NCBI GenBank assembly: GCA_016870945.1
Contig: VGAH01000031.1
Location: 1 to 10,313, forward strand
Reading direction: 5' to 3'
From: Actinomycetota bacterium
GTDB lineage: Bacteria; Actinomycetota; Actinomycetes; S36-B12; UBA5976
DNA length: 10,313 bases
Shown here: positions 1 through 5,879 of the stretch, piece after piece
Layout of the letters: the number at the start of each line of letters is the position of its first letter
Numbering within the stretch: position 1 is the stretch's first letter
Made by a program: the position numbers and the translations under genes
The notes under the pieces: generated by a model
What the model was told of the DNA's origin: nothing
The model's database searches: none
Seen by the model: only the letters and a program-made list of their open reading frames with translations

Positions 1-735
1 ATTAAATTCTTTGGTCGCCATGGCTGCGCCACCTGCACCAGCTGTGACAATTGATACTTGCGCACCTGATTGACATAGGTCTTCGGCTGCTTCGGTAGCA
101 CTCTTTTGTGGACTTGTTGGCTCATCGCTCATCAATGTCACGGAGCCACCAGAGGTTATGGCTAAAGCCTCGTGAAAGTTTGGCTTGACAAGGTCTGGAC
201 GAGCGCTCAGGCAACCTCGCACCCAGGTAGGGGCGGTGTCTACAAAGAAGTACCCGCCGGCCTGGTGGGCCGTATTGATGAAAGGCACCAGCTGATCTGG
301 CGCCGTGTCGGCGGGCAAGCTACCCATGACGACGAGAACGTCACCTTGCGACATGTTCGAACTTAAGTACTGATTGACCTTCAGCCACGCAGTTTCACTG
401 GCGTAACCCCCTTGCTCATTTATTACCGTGATTCGTTTATTCGTCTCTTCGATCAGAATATTCGCGTGTCGGACTCGGCCGGCGTGGCTAAAAAGTCGGT
501 ACGTAGCTTCTTCAACTTTCAGTAGTTCCTCGTAACTTGACTCGTCTGTTTCGCCTACCAATATGAGTAATTCGTGTTCGCAGTTAAATTCCCGTAATAC
601 TCGAGCCACATTAATGCCTTTACCACCGGCAGTGAGGTTGGTGTTAGAAGTTCTAATTACTGAGCCGGGTTGCAAGGTTTCAATTTGAGAGGTATGGTCA
701 AAGACTGGGTTAGGGTTGAAAACAAAAGTCTTCAC
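1..735 (-). CDS. PfkB-family sugar kinase, 1-phosphofructokinase/tagatose-6-phosphate kinase type (3' end off window)
   Basis: Likely cytoplasmic ATP-dependent kinase acting on a phosphosugar, as FruK and LacC do. Read from a GTG at 733-735, the frame stays open to position 1, giving 245 residues of an expected 300 or so. The N-terminus carries an NPNPVFD variant of the family's LNPALD element (residues 7-13), then the PfkB signature AGGKGINVARVL at 36-47. A GSLP loop lies at 138-141 and the DTAP...LVKPNFHEA segment at 166-190, with TAGAGGAA near 231. The catalytic GAGD motif must lie beyond the left edge, so activity cannot be judged. The GTG overlaps the TGA of the upstream kinase by four bases (GTGA), implying translational coupling; a GAAGAG at 745-750 is a plausible weak ribosome site. 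The family is clear. The substrate is inferred only: fructose-1-P, tagatose-6-P or a relative. Other PfkB kinases, such as those for ribose or adenosine, fit the GGKGINVARVL context less well. Confidence 0.88.
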   Translation of the reverse strand, partial: MKTFVFNPNPVFDHTSQIETLQPGSVIRTSNTNLTAGGKGINVARVLREFNCEHELLILVGETDESSYEELLKVEEATYRLFSHAGRVRHANILIEETNKRITVINEQGGYASETAWLKVNQYLSSNMSQGDVLVVMGSLPADTAPDQLVPFINTAHQAGGYFFVDTAPTWVRGCLSARPDLVKPNFHEALAITSGGSVTLMSDEPTSPQKSATEAAEDLCQSGAQVSIVTAGAGGAAMATKEFN

Positions 736-1262
736 TTCAACAAACTCTTCGCTGCCAGTGCCCCTTGAATGTTGAATTGGATGATCTCAGCTAGATCAAT
801 AGCTGAGGACGCAGCGGAAATCACAAAGTCTGTCTTTGGCGCAAATTTAGACTGGTGCTCTGCACGTTCAAGCAACTGCTTCGAGGGTAAATCGTCTCTT
901 TCGGCTTTGCGTTCCTGAACTCTTGCCACCAGCAATTGAGGGTCCAAAACAAGCCCAAAACTTACGAAGCACGCTTGGTGACTTTGGGCGAGTTCCTCGT
1001 AAGCCGAGAGACCCCCCTCTGTTTGGACTTCGAGTGAAAAGGGTGCCGTGACAATTACCGACCCCTGGGCTAGGGCGGTATCAGTTCTTTTTGCTAGCTC
1101 TGCGTACCTCTGCTCGCGAGCACTATCTAGTTGTGTCGGTGGGATGTGCGCAAACGTTGATGCATTTGTGTCATCAATATCGCAATGACCCCATTGCAGT
1201 TTTTCCGCTAAATGACTTGCAACGGTGGTTTTCCCGACCCCCGCCGGGCCAGCAATTAGCAC
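732..1262 (-). CDS. Small P-loop kinase (gluconokinase/shikimate-kinase-like, AAA_33 type)
   Basis: A 176-residue cytoplasmic NTP-binding protein. It starts almost directly with a Walker A loop, GPAGVGKTT at residues 5-13. An acidic DIDD follows at 28-31, where gluconate and shikimate kinases place substrate- and Mg-binding acids, and an Arg-rich lid-like stretch at 114-122 (R114, R118, R122) follows. Size and layout fit small-molecule kinases; the exact substrate is not readable. Its partner is a PfkB kinase overlapping by four bases, and a sugar-binding protein gene lies upstream beyond a terminator, so phosphorylation of an imported sugar or sugar acid is a reasonable inference. The start is uncertain. 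The chosen GTG (1260-1262) has no good Shine-Dalgarno. A CTG lies just before it, and in-frame sequence continues upstream to a TGA at 1302-1304 without any other standard start. A strong AAAAAGGAG lies 28 nt upstream, too far to serve this GTG. Confidence 0.8.
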   Translation of the reverse strand: MLIAGPAGVGKTTVASHLAEKLQWGHCDIDDTNASTFAHIPPTQLDSAREQRYAELAKRTDTALAQGSVIVTAPFSLEVQTEGGLSAYEELAQSHQACFVSFGLVLDPQLLVARVQERKAERDDLPSKQLLERAEHQSKFAPKTDFVISAASSAIDLAEIIQFNIQGALAAKSLLK

Positions 1263-1336
1263 CAGCGCTTTCTTTGCGTTCGCTGAAGGGCTCCTTTTTA
1301 CTCAGTGCTATTGGTTCGTCTCTCGATTAACAAACA

Positions 1337-1373
1337 ATAAGCCGGCCCCAGCGCGAGGCTGGGGCCGGCTTAT
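1337..1373 (-). terminator. Strong rho-independent terminator after the sugar-binding protein gene
   Basis: A perfect 16-bp inverted repeat (ATAAGCCGGCCCCAGC against its complement) encloses a 5-base loop at 1353-1357. On the minus strand the stem is followed by a T-rich run (TGTTTGTTAAT), and it begins 17 nt after the TAG stop at 1391-1393. It should end most transcripts of the binding-protein gene while allowing some readthrough into the kinases, or else separate them entirely. The A-rich left flank could make it partly bidirectional, but no plus-strand gene ends here. Confidence 0.93.
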
Positions 1374-1390
1374 CGGCCTTTGGGAAGGTC

Positions 1391-2374
1391 TTAGCAGGTT
1401 GACCTGTAGGCGGCTGCTTTACCAGCAGCAGAATCCACCGTTGCCGGGGTAATGATGGTGAACCCGGTGGTGATCTTCTTCTTGGTCGGCTTGCCGTTGA
1501 GTTTCGCAACAGCTTGCTTGACGCCGTCCACGCCAATTTGGTACGGCTGCTGAGCAATAAGTGCCTGCACAGTGCCGTCCTTCAGGGCCTTGATTTGGTC
1601 AGGGCCTGCATCGAATCCGATGACAACAACCTGGCCACTCTTGCCTGCCTGCTTGATGCCAGTTGCGGCACCCTGAGCAGAGAACAAGTTGCTAGCAAAG
1701 ATCGCCTTTAGATCAGGATTCTTCGCTAGTGCGGCTGTCGTTATCTGAGCAGCGATGGCTGGTTCGTTTTGTGAGTATTCCTGACCCACGAACGTGTACT
1801 TTCCACCGCTTGCAGCTACAGCATCTTTGAAGCCTTTGTCGCGTGCATCAGTGGTGCTGATACCCGGCTTCACACCGATACCCATGACTTTTCCGCCACC
1901 CGGTACCAACTGCTGAACTGCCTTGAAGGCCTCTTTACCGCCGCCGAGGTTGTCAGACGAAATCTCTGACACCGCGAACTTCGGGTCCTTGACGGTCGTG
2001 TCTACCAAAACGACCTCAACTCCCGCTTTCTTGGCGGCTTCAAGTGGCCTTTGCATTGCGTTAACGTCATTCGGAGCAATCAAGATTGCATCCGGCTTTG
2101 ACGCGATTACGGAGTCAAGGATTGGCTTCTGCAAAGTCGCATCGAACTTGGCTGGGCCAACGGTCTTGACGGTTGCACCGAGTTTCTTAGCTTCTGCCTT
2201 CACACCACATTCCATGGTGATGTAGAAGCCGTCGCCCTTAACGCCCTGGATGAAGACGATGTTTTCACCCTTGGCTGAGGCCCCGGTTGCGGTTGCCACG
2301 GTCATAGCTGCAGCCAGACCGATGGTTGAAACAACCGCTAGTGCTTTCTTGCTTCTTGTTCTAATTGACTCCAA
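1391..2374 (-). CDS. Sugar ABC transporter substrate-binding protein, RbsB-like (Peripla_BP_4, CUT2 type)
   Basis: An extracytoplasmic receptor that would deliver a sugar or polyol to an ABC importer. It has 327 residues, usual for the family. A signal peptide covers residues 1-34: positive RTRSKK, a hydrophobic Ala/Val core, and a GASA cleavage site before KGEN. Two Rossmann-like lobes follow, with family landmarks: KPDAILIAPND (about 93-103), the GGGKVMGIG strand, IFASNLFSAQGAATGIKQAG in lobe two, VVVIGFDAGPDQ and ALIAQQPYQIG. The TTG start (2372-2374) is well supported by GGGAGG at 2383-2388, eight bases upstream. Oddly, there is no lipobox cysteine, although binding proteins of Gram-positive bacteria are usually lipoproteins. 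The only two cysteines are C56 and the last residue C327, which might pair. No permease or transporter ATPase gene is in view; only kinases lie downstream, past a terminator. Ligand identity is not determined by sequence reading. Confidence 0.93.
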   Translation of the reverse strand: MESIRTRSKKALAVVSTIGLAAAMTVATATGASAKGENIVFIQGVKGDGFYITMECGVKAEAKKLGATVKTVGPAKFDATLQKPILDSVIASKPDAILIAPNDVNAMQRPLEAAKKAGVEVVLVDTTVKDPKFAVSEISSDNLGGGKEAFKAVQQLVPGGGKVMGIGVKPGISTTDARDKGFKDAVAASGGKYTFVGQEYSQNEPAIAAQITTAALAKNPDLKAIFASNLFSAQGAATGIKQAGKSGQVVVIGFDAGPDQIKALKDGTVQALIAQQPYQIGVDGVKQAVAKLNGKPTKKKITTGFTIITPATVDSAAGKAAAYRSTC

Positions 2375-2382
2375 TTAGTTTT

Positions 2383-2388
2383 CCTCCC
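2383..2388 (-). promoter_or_regulatory. Shine-Dalgarno GGGAGG that fixes the TTG start of the binding protein
   Basis: GGGAGG sits eight bases before the TTG at 2372-2374. It is the clearest ribosome site in the window and fixes a non-ATG start that gives a complete signal peptide. Confidence 0.75.
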
Positions 2389-2398
2389 AAACGGGCCC

Positions 2399-2417
2399 TG
2401 GTCATCCGGATTGACCA
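2399..2417. promoter_or_regulatory. Inverted repeat TGGTCA-N7-TGACCA, candidate repressor operator
   Basis: Perfect 6-base arms at 2399-2404 and 2412-2417 flank a 7-base centre containing the palindrome TCCGGA. The site lies 25 nt upstream of the binding-protein TTG start and immediately downstream of a candidate -10 element, so a bound protein would block transcription initiation. A further TGGTCA copy lies at 2485-2490 on the same strand. The size suits a LacI- or GntR-type dimer, but no regulator gene is in the window, and short arms of this kind can arise by chance. Confidence 0.4.
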
Positions 2418-2418
2418 T

Positions 2419-2424
2419 GTAATA
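2419..2424 (-). promoter_or_regulatory. Candidate -10 element (TATTAC) for the sugar-binding protein gene
   Basis: TATTAC on the minus strand would start transcription around position 2412, giving a leader of about 38 nt that contains the GGGAGG ribosome site. No convincing -35 hexamer is found 16-18 bases upstream. The call therefore rests on position, on the intergenic setting, and on the adjacent inverted repeat. Confidence 0.3.
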
Positions 2425-2539
2425 CCCGAGTGCCATAGACTACGGGGTGGCGCCAAGAGCTCTATCGCCAGACCCCTCGCGCTTTGGTCATGGGGTCGGC
2501 AAAAACATTGAGCCGGGTTTACCCCTGCGAATAGAGGAT

Positions 2540-3724
2540 CTAAGGACAGAGGATTACAGGCAAGCTTTCGTAGCCACGGATTACGTGCGATTGGTACCTC
2601 TGTGGAGTGCCGATCATCTCGAAATCAGGGGTAGCTTTCAGTAGCTCGGATATGCCGGCTTTTGCCTCCAAGCGCGCGAGGGGCATGCCAAGGCAGAAGT
2701 GAACCCCTTCACCGAATGCGAGGTTTCTGCTTCCGTCCCGGGTGAGAATCAACTGATCTGGGCTTTCGAATTCGCGTGGATCTCGATTGGCTGATGCAAA
2801 AATCATTAAGACCCGAGAGCCCTTTTGGATGGTCTGACCGTGAATCTCGACGTCTCGGGTGGTGACTCTGGCTAGCCACTGCGCCGGGGCATCAAATCGC
2901 AAAAACTCATCAATTGCCGTTTGCGGTAGATCCCCCTGAGCGCTTTGAAGTTCTTGTCGGGAAACTTGACGAGTCGCTAGAGCATGAACGATTGTGCCCA
3001 TCAGGCTCGTTGTGGTTTCCATACCAGCGGCCACCAGCAGAAGGGAAAGCCCCTGAATTTCCCTAGACTCCATTAGGCCCTGGTCGATAGCACGCGCCAT
3101 GTCTCCAAAGACGTCGTCTGGGTAGTCGGTGTTTCGACGCCTCTCAACTTCCTTCTCGAGAAATTCGACCAATTGAGACCTAGCCTCGTAAGCCTCGGTT
3201 GTTGGCCCATTTTCATTGGGAGGCCTATTTAGCATCCGAAGCCCGGTGGTCGTTGCCCAGCCCATCTCAGATTCAGGAATACCCAGAATGCGAAATATGG
3301 TGAGTATTGGAAGCTTTTGAGTGAACTCGGCTCCCAAATCTATTTCTACTTTGTTCTGGAAATTGGCCACGAGCTCTTGCGCAGAAGATCGGATCATCGG
3401 CTCGTAATCCTTTATTCGTCGATTTAAAAATCTTGGGGCAAGTATTTTGCGAAGCACGTCATGCCGAGGCGGATCTAACTCTTGGATGCTCCCGGGCCCA
3501 AAGAACTGAACGTACTCACCCAACTCAACGCCTTGCGCACTAGAAAAGAGCTCCCAATCACGCAGCCCTTCTTTGACATCTTGATATCGAGATAAGGCCC
3601 AAGCGTTGTGTTTTTCGATGCGGTAGAGCGGGTATTCATCACGAAGTCGCTCGTAGGCGGGGTAAGGGTTTTCGTGTGCCTCGGGTGAAACGGGATCGTA
3701 AATGTCTGGGTGAATTACCGCCAT
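2540..3724 (-). CDS. Cytochrome P450 (bacterial class I type)
   Basis: A soluble heme-thiolate monooxygenase of 394 residues, normal for bacterial P450s. All diagnostic elements are present: a C-helix DPPRHDVLRK at 84-93, the I-helix oxygen-activation motif AGMETT at 233-238 (acid-alcohol pair E236/T237), the K-helix ExxR as E273-R276, and the heme loop FGEGVHFCLG at 337-346 with C344 as iron ligand. There is no membrane anchor. The substrate cannot be read from sequence, and bacterial P450s of this layout act on fatty acids, terpenoids, sterols and aromatics. It needs ferredoxin and a reductase, neither of which is nearby. It lies 47 bases after the PYROXD2-like oxidoreductase, which suggests a shared oxidative pathway. 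The ATG start has no good Shine-Dalgarno; TAGTCT at 3734-3739 could be a -10 for a nearly leaderless transcript. Confidence 0.96.
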   Translation of the reverse strand: MAVIHPDIYDPVSPEAHENPYPAYERLRDEYPLYRIEKHNAWALSRYQDVKEGLRDWELFSSAQGVELGEYVQFFGPGSIQELDPPRHDVLRKILAPRFLNRRIKDYEPMIRSSAQELVANFQNKVEIDLGAEFTQKLPILTIFRILGIPESEMGWATTTGLRMLNRPPNENGPTTEAYEARSQLVEFLEKEVERRRNTDYPDDVFGDMARAIDQGLMESREIQGLSLLLVAAGMETTTSLMGTIVHALATRQVSRQELQSAQGDLPQTAIDEFLRFDAPAQWLARVTTRDVEIHGQTIQKGSRVLMIFASANRDPREFESPDQLILTRDGSRNLAFGEGVHFCLGMPLARLEAKAGISELLKATPDFEMIGTPQRYQSHVIRGYESLPVILCP

Positions 3725-3733
3725 TGCTTCGGC

Positions 3734-3739
3734 AGACTA
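3734..3739 (-). promoter_or_regulatory. Possible -10 element (TAGTCT) for a near-leaderless P450 transcript
   Basis: TAGTCT fits the TANNNT form of actinobacterial -10 boxes. It ends nine bases before the P450 ATG, which itself lacks a ribosome site. Initiation here would give a leader of only a base or two. Such hexamers are common by chance, and no -35 was found. Confidence 0.22.
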
Positions 3740-3771
3740 GTGGCTAGGTCACTTGCAGTGTGTGCTAACCC

Positions 3772-5331
3772 TTAGATCTTCGATAGCAGTGCGTGGGCGG
3801 CGTTATGGCCGCCCACGCCACTGACTGCCCCGCCACGCTTAGCGCGAGAGCCACAAATCAGCACATTTCTTTCAGTCGTTTCAACACCCCATTGCCCGGT
3901 TTGGTAACCATTCGGTGTTTCAGGTTCAGCCCACGGCCAACTTAAGTCACCTTGAAAGATGTTGCCCCTAGGTAGGCGCAGGTCTTCTTCGAGATCTACG
4001 GGGCTAGCAACTTCAACGCAGGCTTGACCATTGGCATCTAGTGCTAAGTGTTCTCGAAATGAGCCTACGCAAACCGAGTCGAACGCATCGAAATACATCT
4101 CAAGCAATTTGTTTTTCGCCTGCGGGTCGGTTTCAAACAATTCGTAAGGGGTGTGAAGGCCAAAGAGTGTGAGTGTTTCAAGCCCTTGCTCTTTTGCGCG
4201 CGGGCCCAGAATCGAAGAATCGGCCAAGGTGTGGCAGTAAGTCTCGAAAGGCGCCGGCTTGGGCAGTGAACCAGATTCAGCAGCTCTATAGGCACTTGCA
4301 AGCTCATCAAAAGATTCATTCATGTGAAAAGTGCCACCAAAGGCGATCTTCGGGTCAATGCCACTTTTGAGTTTGGGCAGTGACGTTAGAACCATGTTTA
4401 CCTTCATTTGCGCACCGGGTTGTGAGGGTTTAGAAGTGGCCAAAAAGTCGTCGACTGTTGAGTAGTTCAACAAGGCCCAATCTGCGTCAAACTCACCATC
4501 ACTGCTGGTGATAGTCGCTAAGTTCCCATCGCTTTGCACACCGGTGACTTCTACGCCGGTTTTGATCTTTACGCCGCGTTGTAAGGCCTTGTTTCTAAGT
4601 GCGAGGGTGACCGCGCCCATTCCCCCTCTTGGCACCAGCCATTCACCGGTGCCGTTGCCCACTAGGTGATAAAGAAAACACTTATTTGCCAGTAGGTCTG
4701 GGCTGGCCAAGTCTGCGAAGGTGCCGATTAGGGCATCTGTAGCCACTACCCCGCGTGTTAAGTCATGGGCGAGACGTTCTTTGATCGTCACACCAATGGG
4801 TTGTTCGAACATCTGCTGCCAGATTCGCTCGCCGGCTTTTGCGATAACCATCTCGCGCAATTGCCCCTTGGGCTGTAGAGGTTCTAGCAATGTTGGTGCA
4901 AGCACCTGGGCAACTTGTTCGATTTCGCTGTAGAGCTCGACCCACCTGTCGGCTTCTTTTGCGTCACCAGTTATTTGCTCGAATGATTCGTAAGTGTTTG
5001 CCCCGACTGGGCGCTCGACAAGTAAGCCACTTTGGCCCCCGTCCAAGGTGTTGGGGGTATAAGAAGAAACGGGTCGCGAAATTAACTCGAGACTTAACCC
5101 CAGGTCTTCGATGATCTTTTTTGGCAAAAGCGAAACCAGATAGGCGTATCTAGACAAACGCACATCAATGCCAGGGAATACTTCTTTGCTTACCGCGGCA
5201 CCACCGGTGTGGTCTAATCGCTCGAGCACGGTCACTTCTAGACCGGCGCCTGCGAGGTAACAAGCGGCTGTTAGGCCGTTATGGCCACCGCCAACTATTA
5301 CTGCGCGCTGGTTCTTCAGGCCGCCTTCCAT
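3772..5331 (-). CDS. FAD-dependent oxidoreductase, PYROXD2/phytoene-desaturase-like (COG1233)
   Basis: A flavoprotein of about 519 residues, within the usual range for this family. Counting from a TTG at 5343, the N-terminus has the dinucleotide-binding loop VGGGHNG at 17-23 and the ribose-binding acid E41 in LERLDHTGGAA. Late landmarks are NIFQGDLSWPW and the C-terminal FAD motif GGAVSGVGGHNAAHAL. The C-terminal form matches PYROXD2-like proteins better than true carotenoid desaturases, so a carotenoid role should not be assumed; the bacterial members have no agreed reaction. I prefer the ATG at 5329-5331 because neither start has a Shine-Dalgarno. The TTG at 5341-5343 would add four residues. 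Either way the start lies inside the end of the thioredoxin-like gene (TGA at 5316-5318), so translation probably depends on that gene. The P450 follows after 47 bases, and the two may modify the same hydrophobic substrate (inference). Confidence 0.9.
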   Translation of the reverse strand: MEGGLKNQRAVIVGGGHNGLTAACYLAGAGLEVTVLERLDHTGGAAVSKEVFPGIDVRLSRYAYLVSLLPKKIIEDLGLSLELISRPVSSYTPNTLDGGQSGLLVERPVGANTYESFEQITGDAKEADRWVELYSEIEQVAQVLAPTLLEPLQPKGQLREMVIAKAGERIWQQMFEQPIGVTIKERLAHDLTRGVVATDALIGTFADLASPDLLANKCFLYHLVGNGTGEWLVPRGGMGAVTLALRNKALQRGVKIKTGVEVTGVQSDGNLATITSSDGEFDADWALLNYSTVDDFLATSKPSQPGAQMKVNMVLTSLPKLKSGIDPKIAFGGTFHMNESFDELASAYRAAESGSLPKPAPFETYCHTLADSSILGPRAKEQGLETLTLFGLHTPYELFETDPQAKNKLLEMYFDAFDSVCVGSFREHLALDANGQACVEVASPVDLEEDLRLPRGNIFQGDLSWPWAEPETPNGYQTGQWGVETTERNVLICGSRAKRGGAVSGVGGHNAAHALLSKI

Positions 5332-5870
5332 TTGATGCTGCAACCCAGGGAGGGCCGGTGCGGTTCGGCGACTGGTTCGTCGTGGGCCACAGCGGCTATG
5401 GCAGCGCGAAGGTCTTGCCCGGTGACCGGGTTGTCATTGCCTGGTGTGGCCTCGTCAAAGGCACCCCGATATGCCAACTTGCCAGTGCGATCGAATACAT
5501 AGAAATCGGGCGTGCAGGCAGCTTGCAGAGCTCTAGCTAGATCTTGAGATTCGTCAACTAAGTAAGGAAACCCCCAACTGGCACGCTCGATTTGTTCGCG
5601 CAGGCCCTCTACGTCGTCACTTGGGTGAGTCACCACGTCATTGCTGCAAACGGCAAGCGTTGCCACACCCAAACTTGCAGCTTGTGCCGCCACTCGCCCG
5701 ATCTCTTGTTCTAAGTGCTTGACGTAGGGGCAGTGATTGCAAGCGACCATCAATAGCAACGGGCGCCCGGCTGCATAAGTGGCTAGGTGCACTTGGTTGC
5801 CATCTAAGTCAGGCAGTGTGAAGTCTGGAATTGGCGTGCCAAGAGGAAGCATTGCCGACTCAACTGGCAT
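5316..5870 (-). CDS. Thioredoxin-fold protein, AhpC/TSA-like redox family with CNHC motif
   Basis: A 184-residue peroxiredoxin/thioredoxin-fold protein. Near the start, IPDFTLPDLDGNQVHL (14-29) is the standard AhpC/TSA opening. The CxxC pair is C44-N-H-C47 in VACNHCPYVKH. A cis-proline region sits at T120-P121, ahead of DFYVFDRTGKLAYRG. The tail carries PSLGCSIKWK (C177), a conserved ending in this thioredoxin-family subgroup. No signal peptide or lipobox is visible, so it is probably cytoplasmic. It likely reduces a disulfide or a peroxide; its partner is unknown. The ATG at 5868-5870 is preceded by AGGGG at 5877-5881, which overlaps the stop codon of the permease gene nine bases upstream, so the two are probably translated together. 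It overlaps the next gene, a flavoprotein. This context suggests it protects or reduces the neighbouring redox enzymes, but that is inference. Confidence 0.93.
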   Translation of the reverse strand: MPVESAMLPLGTPIPDFTLPDLDGNQVHLATYAAGRPLLLMVACNHCPYVKHLEQEIGRVAAQAASLGVATLAVCSNDVVTHPSDDVEGLREQIERASWGFPYLVDESQDLARALQAACTPDFYVFDRTGKLAYRGAFDEATPGNDNPVTGQDLRAAIAAVAHDEPVAEPHRPSLGCSIKWKAA

Positions 5871-5879
5871 GAAGAACCC

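Noticed and set aside
172..366. Plus-strand 64-codon frame opposite the PfkB gene
   Set aside because: The opposite strand reads as a continuous PfkB-family kinase with clear motifs; the plus frame has none.
2448..2470. Near-palindrome TGGCG...AGAGCTCT...CGCCA
   Set aside because: The outer arms are offset by one base from the AGAGCTCT centre and no T tract follows, so neither an operator nor a terminator is well supported.
2515..2526. Small GGGT/ACCC hairpin with a downstream T run after the P450 stop
   Set aside because: The stem has only four pairs with a two-base loop, and the T run is about 15 bases away, too weak for an intrinsic terminator call.
2447..2644. Plus-strand 65-codon frame at the P450 3' end and intergenic region
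   Set aside because: It has no recognisable domain or ribosome site, and half of it lies antisense to the well-supported P450 C-terminus.
3772..5331. Calling the flavoprotein a carotenoid desaturase (CrtI)
   Set aside because: The C-terminal FAD motif and the QGDLSWPW segment match PYROXD2-like proteins better, and no phytoene synthase or other carotenoid gene is nearby.
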